NCBI GenBank assembly: GCA_035222895.1 | Contig: JAVYIG010000060.1 | Location: 372,001 to 436,000 of the forward strand | Direction: 5' to 3' | Length of the DNA: 64,000 bases | Source of the DNA: Strongylocentrotus droebachiensis | Lineage: Eukaryota; Echinodermata; Echinoidea; Camarodonta; Strongylocentrotidae | Part shown: positions 11,994 through 22,704 of the stretch, piece after piece | Layout: each line of letters starts with the position of its first letter | Position numbering within the stretch: the stretch's first letter is position 1 | Position numbers and translations under genes: made by a program | Notes under the pieces: model-generated | Databases searched by the model: none | What the model was told of the DNA's origin: nothing | The model's input: the letters and a program-made list of their open reading frames with translations, nothing else

Positions 11994-13430
11994 CTAAAAG
12001 GGATCCTTGGCGAGATAAGCAAATGTCTCTGCGGTATCATCGTACACTTTCCAAACCTGCAAGACTGACTTATTTCCCTTACCATGAAATGCTGATGTCG
12101 TGTCGCAACCGGAATATGAGATTAACACAAGAAGGGCCTGTCACTTTGGTTCTCCCAACCTCCCACAGATGGCATTGATGTAGAAGTATCTTTATTTCTT
12201 CCCCATGCATAAGTCTTGAGGAGATCATGGAATTTGCCGACACTGATGACTACAATATCAGTGTTTACTAATCACAAAAGGACAGCCTTTGCTCCCTAAT
12301 CTACCGTGTGTCTCAAAAAAAACGTAACACTTTTGAAATGGTTGCCAAATTGAGCATATATAATTTTATGAAAAAATGTCTATATGTATGGAAAGCTAAA
12401 GGACCAACCTTTCATATGATATGAAAAAATTAAAAAAAAATCATGCTTCGATGGACAGTGTTCACTTAAGTTAGAGGTATGAAAATGGGCCTGCGCAGGA
12501 TTTTTCCTTCCAATTTTGGACAGGTAAATTACTTGTAACTTACAAAATAAGGTCGATATGAGATATTCATGATCGATGGATCAAAAGGATATTTTGAATC
12601 AAAAGGATATTTTGAATACCTCGAATTCTGGTATTTTCAATGCATAATGAATGATGTACTTAGCTATTACATGTTTGGGTCATTCATAAAACCTGAATAA
12701 AATGTGATTGATGATCCACCAAACTTACGGAAGAAAACTGATAAAGAAAAGGCAAGGGGTAGGTGATGGGATGGGAAAAGGTTGTGGGGGGGAGGAGAGT
12801 GGGTTGCATAATGTCAATTATGATTTTGAATACGGTATTTCAATTTAACATTTTCCCATTCTTCCTTCATCCTGTTCACATCTACCAGATCAATGATACA
12901 ATAAGATGGGAGTGGAAGTTGGTGTGTGTGTGTGTGTGTGTGTGTGTGGCAGGGGTGGTGTTTGGGGATTGATAAATGACAGAGAGAAAGGACTGGTATT
13001 CAAAACATCCTTTTAACTCTTAATCCATCGATCATGAATATCTCATATCAAACTTATTTTGTATGCTAAAAGTAACTTACCTGTCCAAAATTGGAAGGAA
13101 AAATCCTGCGCAGGCCCATTTTCATACCTCTAACTTAAGTGAACACTGTTCATCGAAGCATGATTTTTTTTTCAATTTTTTCATATCATATGAAAGGTTG
13201 GTCCTTTAGCTTTCCATACATATCAACATTTTTTCATAAAATTATATATGCTCAATTTGGCAACCATTTCAAAAGTGTTACGTTTTTTTTGAGACACACG
13301 GTATAGTACATGCGGAATATGAACCACAATCCTCGTGTCGGTCTCTTCGTGATTGCAGTTTCCCATGCCGATGCTAAATCCAACATATGGGACGACACCC
13401 ATGCCCCCATATCGCACCTTTGTAAATATT
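11994..13430 (-). pseudogene. Decayed gene of the NHEETDTR / GCDTTSAF family, split by a MITE
   Basis: Minus-strand pieces in order are GNCNHEETDTRIVVHI near 13320-13375, TDIVVISVGKFHDLL near 12221-12265, and ISYSGCDTTSAFHGKGNKS followed by VYDDTAETFAYLAKDPF at 11994-12140, then a stop. I know this motif series (NHEEADTR, then a TVDTDVVV-like strand, then TGCDTTSAF-GKGK) from many uncharacterised animal proteins of unknown function that are often multi-copy. The reading is interrupted by at least two in-frame stops or frame changes and by a 1-kb MITE at 12304-13301 inserted at a TA. The N-terminal part is not visible upstream, where tandem repeats begin. The family identification is from memory of motifs; no function is claimed. 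Confidence 0.65.
12304..13301. mobile_element. TA-flanked MITE with ~290-bp terminal inverted repeats
   Basis: The ends are perfect inverted copies starting CCGTGTGTCTCAAAAAAAAC, and TA flanks both ends (12302-12303, 13302-13303). The inverted repeats extend about 290 bp on each side (to about 12598 and from about 13009) with few differences. The central 400 bp has no transposase and contains a (GT)n run near 12922-12948. The TA duplication and terminal sequence fit a non-autonomous Tc1/mariner relative. Confidence 0.9.
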
Positions 13431-13850
13431 TGGTTGGGGGCTCCAACCCTCACAGTGTTCTAAAGGTCCAAAGGAAGCCCTCTATCAAAAATGTCATTTG
13501 TACATTAACAAATCAATGTTATTGTACCTTGTTTTTTTTATCTACAGGCTCTGGAACGGCGCCCCCGTCCCCAACACCCTTACATGTTTGTTTTTTTGGC
13601 ATGAACCTCATATCCTAATATCTTTCAGTCTGTCCTAAGGAAGCCCTGTACCAAAAATTGCATTTGTACAACAACAAATCAATGTTATTTCACCTTATTT
13701 ATTATTTGGGGGCACCGGGACGACGCCCCCGCCCACCACATCCCTATTTGTAATTTTTGCCGGGGGCTCCTACCAAAATACCGTTATGTTGATCCTAAGG
13801 AAGCCCTGTACCAACAAAATGGCGCTTGTGTCTGGCAGGTAACGATAATC
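13431..13850 (+). repeat. ~162-bp degenerate tandem repeat, 2.5 copies
   Basis: AAGGAAGCCCT recurs near 13472, 13636 and 13799, each followed by CTATCAAAAATG or CTGTACCAA-type sequence and AAATCAATGTTAT. The intervening GGGGGCTCC and GCGCCCCCG stretches could form hairpins. No coding frame continues through the copies. Confidence 0.65.
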
Positions 13851-14082
13851 GATAAATTTGATGCTAAGCCAGCTGACTACGAGCGGCACGAGCCGTTTCC
13901 TTGTGATGGAATACATCTTTCTGGCAGGAAATGACTTGTTCCTTCAAAGCTTATTCGTCAGTTGACGAAAGTTAGAAAGATTTTATTCTAGTTCTTTGTT
14001 GTGGTTCATTTTAATTTTTATATTAAATTGAATTTTAGATTGTTTTCAAGAGTTTGGTCTCGGTCGTGTTCATAATGTAGAG

Positions 14083-14356
14083 GTGTCGTGGTCGAGTGGA
14101 TACGTCGCCGGACTGTCGATCGCAAGGTCCGCGGTTCGAGTCCCGCCGCGGCACTAATGTACTTTGGCAAGACATTGATCTACATTTGCCACACTCAACC
14201 CAGGTGAGGTAAATGGGTACCTGGCAGGAATTAATTCCTTGAAATGCTGGATCGCTGTATAAACGGCTGCTAGGCTAAAGCCAGGGTAATAATAAATGTG
14301 CGTCGGAATAGAATTATCTTCATAGATGGCGCTATAGAAATGCCTATTATTATTAT
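14083..14356 (+). mobile_element. tRNA-derived SINE
   Basis: The tRNA-like head spans 14083-14154: A box TGGTCGAGTGG at 14089-14099, perfect B box GGTTCGAGTCC at 14133-14143, and 5' GTGTCGT pairing with 3' GCGGCAC through seven pairs, two of them wobble. The body contains CCCAGGTGAGGTAAATGGGT and GGCTAAAGCCAGGG, resembling conserved central domains of invertebrate SINEs. The tail is GGCGCTATAGAAATGCC followed by (TAT)n. A short ATAATG on both sides may be a target duplication. I cannot assign it to a named superfamily. Confidence 0.85.
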
Positions 14357-14570
14357 CAGTATAATGGTGTCTGTCATTAATACTGTTTTAGGTTCTAACA
14401 TTTATTCAAGTTGAAACGAAAGATATTTGTTCACGGTTAATTTTGTTAATTGGCTTATTTTCTCAAGCTTCAAATCGCATAAAGGTATAGTTGAACGAAA
14501 GTAATCAATTAGGTGATGGGTTGAGATCAACACGTTAAGTCTATATACCTGGTTTGTGTTTTTATATTAT

Positions 14571-14772
14571 GGCACAATATGAACACTTAATTAGTGAAGT
14601 TAGATTAAATGTTGATGGGAATGTAGAAATTGAATTTAAAATTGATGAAAATAAATTTGTTATTAAATACATTAACACCCTTTTTGAAAGTATCGATAAT
14701 GAAAGCAATTTTTGGAGAGAATATGATATTGCTTCAGCTGCTGATGAGTTCGATACCACTAGTGTTTTATAA
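14571..14772 (+). CDS. Unrecognised small acidic ORF
   Basis: From the ATG at 14571 the frame runs 66 codons to a TAA: it starts MAQYEHLISEVRLNVDG and ends ADEFDTTSVL. The product is acidic, without a signal peptide or membrane segment, and has a reasonable amino-acid mix for a real protein or first exon. No splice donor is obvious before the stop. It lies between a SINE and a decayed LINE. I do not recognise it, and chance cannot be excluded. Confidence 0.25.
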
Positions 14773-14894
14773 TTGGCGATTGGAATGCTGACATTTTTTA
14801 TTTTGTATTATTTTTTGGCAAATTATTAGAAAACCTTTTGTGGTGACAATAATGACATTTTGTCAAGTCTTGAATTGTATTTGCTGATAGTATA

Positions 14895-17590
14895 CAACCC
14901 CGAGACCGTAGAAATACTGGCTGGGTTAGAGCGGGGTGCTAGTCTTATCCCGGTGTTCTTAAGAGAGGAGAGGAGCTAATAGGTGACGCTGTTAGCTCTT
15001 GAAAAACTATCATAACCTTATGACGAAAACATGACAAGGCATTAAAAAAAACGTCATGCACCGGGCAGCAGCGATGCAGTACCTGTAGTTGACGGAGGAT
15101 CCAAACCTTGGACAACGGTGGCTATGGGGTAGCAGAGGGCAGGTCGGCATTAACGCTTCTGTACTGCGATGGAAGGATCTGGCCGCCCACCATTATTAAT
15201 TGGTCGCGTTTGTCATCATGAGAGTACACCATCAACAAATCAAGTGGGTATCGGAAGGTGGAACCCGCAAGCCGGAAGATACGTCAAGAGCTACTGCGGA
15301 AGAGAGAGGTACTGCTCGTAGTACGCTTGCGGGTGATGACGGATCAGGATCAAAGCCTCTTGTAGGAAGTTCTGATCATGAAGGTCCCATGATGGAAAGG
15401 AACAGCACCCATCTAAGGAAACCAATCAATGTAGCCACGTGGAACGTGCGTGGTATGTCTGATGGGAAGGTCGAAATGGTGGAGAAGGAGATGGCTTTAA
15501 ATGATATTACAGTTTTGCAAGGCATATTTACATCAGACGAAGGAAATACAATCATCTTTTCGGGGAAAGAAAGTGGAAGGAAGCGAGGGGTGTGGGATTC
15601 ATCATAGAGAAGGCTACAGCTAAATGTATCTTGGGTTACAACCCGATTAACGAGAGAATTATGAATGTGAGATTACAAGGGCATCCTATGAATATCTCCA
15701 TAATTCAGGTATATGCACCAACAGCAGATGGACAAAAGGAATTACATCGAGGGGAAGTGTGAAGACCTAGAACAACTCCAAGGCAGCATTTGAAATTGTG
15801 AAATAAATCATAAAGAAAAGAATCCCAAGACTGGATGTAATTAATAATATGATTGCAGGGCCCTCAGGGAGAACAGTATGAATAGTGATGAGGCTACCCT
15901 GGGTAAACAAGACATATTATTATTATTATTATTATTATGACAATGGTAAAACGCTGACGGAGAATGAAGACATCAAGGAAAGATGGGTGCAGTATAGTAC
16001 CAAGCTGTTTGCTGCACAGGAACAAGTTGACACTCAGTGGGAGGAAAGTGATGAAATGGAGCTCCCTCCAAGATCAGAAGTGGTGCTTGCAATGAAACAA
16101 CTGAAGGATGGCAAATCCCTGGATTTGACAACTTGACTACCGAGATGTGGAAGGCTACAGGTGAAGAAGGTACTGACCTGATGTGGCGTCTCTGTTTCAA
16201 TATCTGGAATAGTAGGGAATGGCCTGAGGACTGATGTAGAGCTGTGTTTATACCATTGCCAAAGAAGGGCGATCTGAGAGAATGTACAAATCACCGAACG
16301 ATCAGCTTGAGTTGTCATGCAAGCAAAATACTTCTGAAGGTGATTAGCAGAAGAATGAAAATCAAACTGCAATAAGAGATCTCAGATGAGCAAGCAGGGT
16401 TACTTGAAGGTAGAGGGACAAGAGAACAGATCGTTCACATTCGAAACATAATAGAGAAATGCAGAGAACACAGACATCCCCTCTATTTGTGCTTTATAGA
16501 TTATAGCAAAGCCTCTGACTGTGTGAGCCACTCTCAATTGTGGTATACAATGGCAAAGATGGGGTTCCCAAGTCACCTTATCGAACTGATCAAAAACCTC
16601 TATCATAACCAAGAAGCAACAATGAGAACCAGTAACGGCAATACTGAGTGGTTTGGAATGGGTAGGGGAGTACGTCAAGGCTGCATACTGTCTCCTAACC
16701 TTTTTAATATTTATTCTGAGGACATTATGAGAAATGCTCTGGATGGAATCAATGGGGGAGTTAAGTTTGGAGGTAAAAAGATCACAAACCTAAGATATGC
16801 TGACGACACTACTCTCGTTTGCAGCAGCAAAGAGGAGCTGATTGATTTGTTGAATCGCATCAAACAGGCAAGTGAAGAGAAAGACCTTCTTCTAAACACC
16901 AAAAATACACAAATAATGTTTGTCGATAGAGATGATAATAACATTGACTTCACCGTAGCTGGAAATAAGATTGAAGTAATAAATCGGTTTGAGTACTTGG
17001 GTTCTATCATCACTAACAAAGGAGAGAGCACCACAGAGATAATGAGAAGGATTTCAATGGCGAGATTAACAGTACACAATATGTCTCACATCTGAAAGAG
17101 CCGAGGCCTATCTCTCAGTCTGAAGGTTCGTCTGCTTCAAGCAACTTTCTCTATTGCGACTTACGGAAGTGAGTCCTGGGCCATGACATACAATGACAGA
17201 AAGAGAGTTGATGCCTTTGACATGTGGTGCTACAGGAGGCTGTTGGAGGTGTCATGGAAAGATAAAAAGACAAATGTGTGGGTCATGGAAAAGATTGGAA
17301 CAGACTTGACCATCAGAAGGAGAATCATGGAAAGAAAACTAAACTATTATGGGCACATTGTTAAGAGATCTGAAGGTGTTGAGAAGCGAATACTATAAGG
17401 AGCAGTTGAAGGCAAACGGGGTAGAGGTCGTCCACCAATATCTTGGACTGATGATATCAAGAAAGTGTATGGACAAGGAAGGAAAGGTGCAACACAAATG
17501 GCTTGTGAAAGAGTTGCATGGCGTGCTCTCGTGAAGACCACAGTAGCGCTTTACAGCGCCACCTGCAGCTGTTGATGATGATGATAGTAT
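14895..17590 (+). mobile_element. Decayed RTE-like LINE (endonuclease + reverse transcriptase)
   Basis: The plus strand shows an APE endonuclease start, VATWNVRGMSDGKVEMVEKE at about 15430-15490, of the kind often annotated in databases as craniofacial-development-protein-2-like. The polymerase follows: CFIDYSKASDCVSHSQLW at 16487-16550, GVRQGCILSPNLFN near 16668-16715, catalytic RYADDTTLV at about 16793-16820, and a C-terminal DAFDMWCYRRLLEVSW ... YYGHIVKR segment at 17205-17365. The 3' end is a TGATGATGATGAT tail at about 17572. Several stops and frameshifts, plus loss of most of the endonuclease between about 15740 and 15850, make it non-functional. The C-terminal signature and tail fit the RTE group. 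Confidence 0.85.
15855..15938 (+). mobile_element. Short SINE/LINE tail fragment with (TTA)n
   Basis: A stretch ending GGCTACCCTGGGTAAACAAG and then (TTA)n at about 15915-15938 sits within the RTE-like LINE where endonuclease sequence should be. The sequence plus microsatellite tail looks like the 3' end of a small retroposon inserted in the LINE. Confidence 0.5.
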
Positions 17591-17689
17591 ACGTATGTAA
17601 CCGAGTTTTGGCATATTACGTTTTGGTTGGATCATTGCCTTAGTGCAGCAGATGTTCATGCTTTTATTGAGGATATTCAGATATAATAC

Positions 17690-18335
17690 TAGTTTGATAC
17701 ATTAGATTTTATTTCAATTGGTATAGAAATTGATGTAGGACACCTGTATGGTCATATGGACACAGGGCAAATAATGTTAGACAAAGGAAAATTGGATTGG
17801 GCAAAGATTGATGGTAGTCTAAGGTGAATATCACAGTCAGACTGAGATTTTGTTAAGTCGAGTAAATTTGGATTATGATGCATTTTTATATGGAGATTAT
17901 AATTGTACAAATAGTGGTTATGTTGCGGACCTATGTATTATGCATAAGAGGATTTTGGATCGTTTACGTGCAGCATTTGATCATTTACATAAGCGTATAG
18001 GAGTATTTTGCGTAATATAAGACTGGGCTGGAATGAACATGTCGCAGAGCTTTATTCACAGGCACGAAGACCCCTTTTTGCGTTGAGTGGGGCTCGTAAA
18101 ATCAAAGAAGCATTTTGAGCTTATTGTACACGTTTATATACTGCACATCTTGGAATAGAAATAAAAACAGCAGTAAAATGAAGCTCACGGTAGCCTATAA
18201 TGATTCTATTAGGATGCACTTACGAATACCTAGGCATTCAAGTGCAAGTAAAATGTTTGCAGATGCGAATATACCTGCATGTCAAGCGGTTGTGGGAAAT
18301 GTTATTTCCAAGTTTATTCAGAGATTTGACACTTA
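17690..18335 (+). mobile_element. LINE 3' fragment (reverse transcriptase C-terminal region)
   Basis: The plus strand gives ARRPLFALSGARKIKEAF, a stop, then AYCTRLYTAHLG ... KLTVAYNDSIRMHLRIPRHS and SASKMFADANIPACQAVV, ending ISKFIQRFDT and a stop. AYND-RML-PR--SAS-MFA is a typical C-terminal signature of one group of LINE proteins. Upstream polymerase is missing or too decayed to read. The last 110 bp of this coding sequence is the template of the satellite at 18229-21155. Confidence 0.7.
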
Positions 18336-18949
18336 ATCAAGTCTTGAATTAAATACGTAATGTACGAAAACACAATATATACGATTACCTAGGCACTCTA
18401 GTGCAAGTAAAATGTCAGCAGATGTGAATATACCTGCATGTCAAGGTTGGAAGAAATTTAATTGTTAAGTTTATTTAGAGAATTGATAATTATAAACGTT
18501 TTTAATTGAATACGTAATGTACGTAAAATCAATATATACGAATTACATTTGCACTTTAGTGCAAGTAAAATGTTTGCAGATGTGAATATACCTGCATGTC
18601 AAGCTGTTGTAAGAAATTAAGTTTTCAACTTTATTCAGAGAATTACAATCAATATATTATCTCTCCATATCTCTCTAACGTGGCATGTGTCCAGAGTACA
18701 TCTTAGATTTGCTCACACCGTACATCCGTCTGCGGATATCCTCTCAACACCTTCTCAACCGCAATCATGAAGCCACAAAAACATATGGTGACAGGCAGGT
18801 GCGCCGGAAGCAGGTTGGGATTGGGGGGGGGGGGGGCAAACATTCCAGGGGGCTCACTAACCAGGGGCAGTGACGTAATGAGCAAAAACGTTTCGAAAGG
18901 GCCGGGGGGGCAGCAGAGCGTAAATTGGCGTGGGGTCCAGGGCCTGAGG

Positions 18950-19150
18950 TTTTCAGGCATTACATTACCGGTCACATAAGCATATTTAGATACCTTATTT
19001 GTGACACTGGCAGGTCGCTAATTGGCAGAGAATCCAGGGAGCAGAGCCCCCGGAAGCTCTGGGGTTTTAGGCATTTAATTACGGTCAGATTAGCATATTT
19101 TGATACTTCATTTGTGACATTGGCAGGTCCCTTTCCTTTTTCTTTGTAAA
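18950..19150 (+). repeat. ~114-bp direct duplication inside the TIR element
   Basis: Two related copies, starting near 18957 and 19071, share a GCATT(A/T)-type start, TAAGCATATTTAGATA or TTAGCATATTTTGATA, and ATTTGTGACA(C/T)TGGCAGG. They are diverged. Confidence 0.6.
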
Positions 19151-19258
19151 ATACTTTTTTTCAAAAAGTGAGGGGGGCTCGAGCCCCCGAGCCCAGCCGT
19201 TTTGCAGATCCTGACATAAAGGCTTCTAAATAAGCATATTTTTCGCCCGACTTAAAAT

Positions 19259-19835
19259 TTGGGAATTTCGATTTTTTTTTCTCTCCAAAAAAGCATAAGA
19301 AGCTATGACTTACAAAAGAATTGACAAAAAATACCGAAAAATCATGTCATTTCAGCAACATTTTTAAATCACTGGTATCGAATAAGAAATACCCCCCCCC
19401 CCCATCAGTACGCCGGCGTTCAGGGGCTCATGTCTTCTCACCCCTATAACAAACAACAGACACGCTTTCCCATTCTCTCACAATATGTCCACGAAATGTG
19501 CGTATCGCTATTATAAAAACCAACATTTATAGATTTAAGTGGCATGCGCAAAATTTGGGAATTTCTAATTTTTCAAAAAAAAGCAAAAAAAGCTATGACT
19601 TACAAAAGAATTGAGAACAAATACCGGAAAATCATGTCATTTCAGCAACATTTTTAAATCACAGGTATCGAATAAGAAATACCCCCCCCCCCCCATCAGT
19701 ACGCCGGCGTTCAGGGGCTCATGTCTTCTCACCCCTATAACAAACAACAGACACGCTTTCCCATTCTCTCACAATATGTCCACGATATGCGCGTATCGCT
19801 ATTATAAAAATCTACATTTATAGATTTAGGTGGCA
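19259..19835 (+). repeat. 296-bp direct duplication inside the TIR element
   Basis: Two nearly identical copies begin at GGGAATTTC near 19261 and 19557. Each contains AAGCTATGACTTACAAAAGA, a C tract of 12-14, and CAGTACGCCGGCGTTCAGGG. The near identity suggests a recent duplication. Confidence 0.85.
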
Positions 19836-20498
19836 TGCGCAATTTTTTTCCTGTTAACTTTCCTTTTCTTTGAATTGAATTTTATATGTGATTTAATTGA
19901 GATTTTTATTATTGTTATGTTCTTTTGAGTTAAAAATACAAAGCATCCTTACTCCTTTACTGCTTCTTTTTTTTGGAGCCCCCCCCGACCCCACTTCCGG
20001 CACCTTTGGTGACAGGGCATTTGCATGTGGTGGACCAAAACTATGGAACGCTCTCCCAGTGTCGCTACGCTCAATGACTGATATTTTTAAGAGAGCGCTG
20101 AAAAATCACCTTTTTGATGAATGCTTCGAGTAATTTTTATGTAAACGTACATCGTACATTGTAAAGCGCTTTGAGAGGGCCTTTGGTCCTGAAATGCGCT
20201 ATAAAAGAACGAACTATTATTAATATTATAAAAGTTATGAATCGAATACGTAATGTACGTAACAAATAATATATACGAATGCATAGGCGCTTTAGTGCAA
20301 GTAAAAGGTTTGCATATGTAAATATATTTGCATGTTAAGCTCTTGTAAGAAATGTAATGTTCAAGTTTATTCAGAGAATTAAAACTCATACAAAATTTGA
20401 ATTGAATACGTAATATACGTAAACAATAATATATACGAATGCGTAGGCGCTTTAGTGCAAGTAAAAGGTTTGCATATGTGAATATATATGCATGTTAA

Positions 20499-21053
20499 AG
20501 GGATAGTTGAGTTCTGTTGCAGAGGGCGCTACATATATTTGTTGTGAGATAATGAAAAACTGAGTGTCAAATCTGAAAGAACATAATATTTAAATGACAA
20601 AATCTTCTTTGTTTGATCAAAATCGGTTCAGAGACGGCTGGAATATAATTATTTCTAATACCTGTGTACCACCACAAATATTAGATATTTTGAAAAATTT
20701 GAAAAAAACGTTGACAAAAAAACGAAATAACGCCTTTGAGGTCGTATTTCAGCCAATGCCAATGTTGGCTTTTTGTTGGCAGTTTCGTGTTTCTTATGTC
20801 ACCAATGTCCAGCCGGCCCATGTATTGTTATTTTTAATTAAATATTTAATTAATTGTCACCGTGTTTTTTTGAAAGTGGAGCTGAATCGGTATGCTCGTA
20901 TTGGCTAAATTTCACACATTTTGGGGTCTAAAATGACCTTCGTAGCAATGTAAGGTTCTAAAAGGGCACTAGAAGTGTCATAGATAAGAATAAGAGCAAT
21001 AACCATGCACTTTGAATGCATTTGCGGTCTGAAAGCAGAACTCAACTATCCCT
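20499..21053. mobile_element. TTAA-flanked MITE, family 1 (555 bp)
   Basis: TTAA lies on both sides (20495-20498, 21054-21057). The ends AGGGATAGTTGAGTTCTG and CAGAACTCAACTATCCCT are exact inverted repeats. No transposase. TTAA targeting is known for piggyBac and Kolobok elements. It interrupts a satellite unit precisely. A left-end fragment of the same family is at 37820. Confidence 0.9.
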
Positions 21054-21155
21054 TTAAGCTGTTGTAAGAAATGTAATGTTGAAGTTTATTCAGATAATTG
21101 ACGCTGATAAAAGTCTTGAATTGAATACGTAAAGTACTTAAAAATAATATATACG

Positions 21156-21499
21156 CTCAGTGGCGGCGGGTGGTGCCCGTGTGGCAGAAATTGTCATTTG
21201 TGCCTCTTCGCATATATATGTGTATGTGTGTATGTGTTAATACATACATTTAAAGGGTATTATATGTATTACAAACTGCTGCAAAATACCTCATGGGAAG
21301 GTTGTGTTTTTGAGAATGTGAATTGCATTATTTTAATTGGCCATTGTTGTTGTTGTTGCTGTTTGGTATTAACGGCGTTTCATTCTTTTTTAGAATATTT
21401 ACGCCTTTACTTTTTTGTTTTGTTTACTATTTGTAAATTCGTACTAAAATCATAGTTTTTTGATAATATAATCTCAGATCCACTGGTCTATGAAAACCC
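21156..21499. other. No gene recognised
   Basis: Contains a short TG/TATG-rich stretch near 21215-21240 and a (TTG)n run near 21345. No gene recognised. Confidence 0.45.
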
Positions 21500-22089
21500 C
21501 TCACCGCAATTGACACCTTGCTGCCTTCCTGCCAGACCGGCAGAGCTCAATTAATTGGTTTCCGGTGGGGCCCCGATGATAACAGGCATTCCGTCCTGTA
21601 TTTTGTTTATAACCTGTACCCGCCTGTGAATTAGGCATTTGTTCGCCTGTCAAATGCAGGGAACTGTTTGCCTTCGTTGTATGCAGAGGGGTGTTATACG
21701 TATATCCTGTACTCACAGTTCCAAATGAGAAGGTAAACTCTGTTCGCCTGTTTAATGCAGGGAACGGTGTCGCCTTTTTACGGGCCGTGGGGTTGTACAT
21801 AAGTCTCGTCTGTTGGTGGCCTCGATGCAGAGAGTACTTTGGATTGGACATGGTAGCTCCATGCTCCAGTGTTTCCAGGTGCAAATGCTTGTATAAATTG
21901 ATCAAAAGATTCGAAAGTAATACCCGGGTCCTTCCCTGGGGCGGATTGGAGCAGTGTAACATTTAAAGTAAAAGTATCTATATTCAGTTGGGAAGTTTTT
22001 GTCGTATTTGTTGCTATTGTCATGATGTTGATATTCAGGGTAACAAGATTCCATCCTCTATTAAATCTCAAGTACCCGCAAAAACGCAT
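21500..22089 (-). CDS. Unrecognised coding-like region, two overlapping minus-strand frames
   Basis: One minus frame (22089 to 21778) contains RFNRGWNLVTLNINIMTIAT, SAPGKDPGITFESFDQFIQA and PGNTGAWSYHVQSKVLSASR before a stop. A second frame (21962 to 21501) continues past it with FPALNRRTEFTFSFGTVSTG and LHLTGEQMPNSQAGTG. Codon and residue use look protein-like in both. TTCCCTGCATT(A/T)(A/G)ACAGGCGAAC occurs twice, about 100 bp apart, so the 3' half carries an internal duplication. Either a frameshift or an intron separates the two parts. I do not recognise a family, and it could be a decayed host exon or part of a mobile element. Confidence 0.35.
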
Positions 22090-22704
22090 TCCGATTCATT
22101 TTGTTACTGTGAATGTAAATATATATCTGTCTTTTTTATATCTGAATAAACAACATCTTCCTAAACAAATCAAAAGAGACCCAAACCGAATCTATCAATT
22201 CAAGTGACCAAGATATGTCTTCAATCTCTTTTAGAAATGTGATAATAACATTGCAATATATATCTTCCAGCTTTCAAACATTTTGCAAACGTATGATCAT
22301 GGTAATTTATTAATGCTGATATAAAGCATCAATCGTGCTCAGATTTTTGTTACGAGTTTAATTGCTGCCCAGGCTTCAAGGTAATCGCAACAAATGGATT
22401 TCGAGGAACATATCAGAACATGATATGATGACCGATGGCCATTTATAGAAGCAAACAGATACAATCATAGATTAGGTGCTCACAAGAAAAGAACATCGTA
22501 GTAGCAAAGTGCTTCTTTTGTCTTCCTTTTCGCAAACACAATGATAATATGCATCATTTTAAAGCTTAGAAACAGAACAAAAGAAACACATGCTCTAAAT
22601 TTGATGAGTTTCATTTCAAAAGGAGCTAAGTCCACTTGTGTTTTTTCTAAGTAAATCACTTTTTTAATTCTCCACTTTCCATTTAGCCATGTCCCTTCAT
22701 GTTG
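22090..22704. other. No gene recognised
   Basis: AT-rich sequence without recognisable coding, RNA or repeat signal. Confidence 0.45.

Larger units (their letters stand above)
18797..19995. mobile_element. Non-autonomous TIR element with long target duplication
   Basis: The left end GGTGCGCCGGAAGCAGG and the right end, in reverse complement, GGTGCCGGAAGTGGGG, are inverted relatives. Flanks TGGTGACAGGCA (left) and TGGTGACAGGGCA (right) are a duplication of about 12 bp inside the LINE reading frame. No transposase is visible. The interior is G- and C-tract rich and holds two local duplications. Confidence 0.65.
18665..20222 (+). mobile_element. 5'-truncated CR1/L2-type LINE 3' end, split by a TIR element
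   Basis: CPEYILDLLTPYIRLRISSQ and HEATKTYGDR at about 18685-18795 are followed, after a 1.2-kb insertion, by FGDRAFACGGPKLWNALPVS and FKRALKNHLFDECFE plus a stop at about 20010-20130. This is the usual C-terminus of CR1/L2-type LINE proteins. The tail is GCGCTATAAAAGAACGAACTATTATTA. The element lies inside the 160-bp satellite, so it is younger than the satellite. Confidence 0.8.
18229..21155 (+). repeat. 160-bp satellite derived from a LINE coding 3' end
   Basis: Units begin near 18229, 18388, 18548, 20284 and 20443, with a last partial unit at 21058-21155; the spacing is 159-160 bp wherever it is uninterrupted. Each carries AGTGCAAGTAAAA, ATACCTGCATGTCAAGC-like sequence and GAATACGTAATGTACGT. 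The first unit is the coding end of the LINE at 17690-18335 (PRHSSASKMFADANIPACQ), so the array grew from coding sequence plus about 50 bp of 3' flank. It was later split by a LINE (18665-20222) and a TTAA MITE (20499-21053). Confidence 0.8.

Noticed and set aside
15973-16372. Minus-strand ORFs opposite the RTE-like LINE
   Set aside because: Shadows of the plus-strand polymerase, which has recognisable motifs in the right order.
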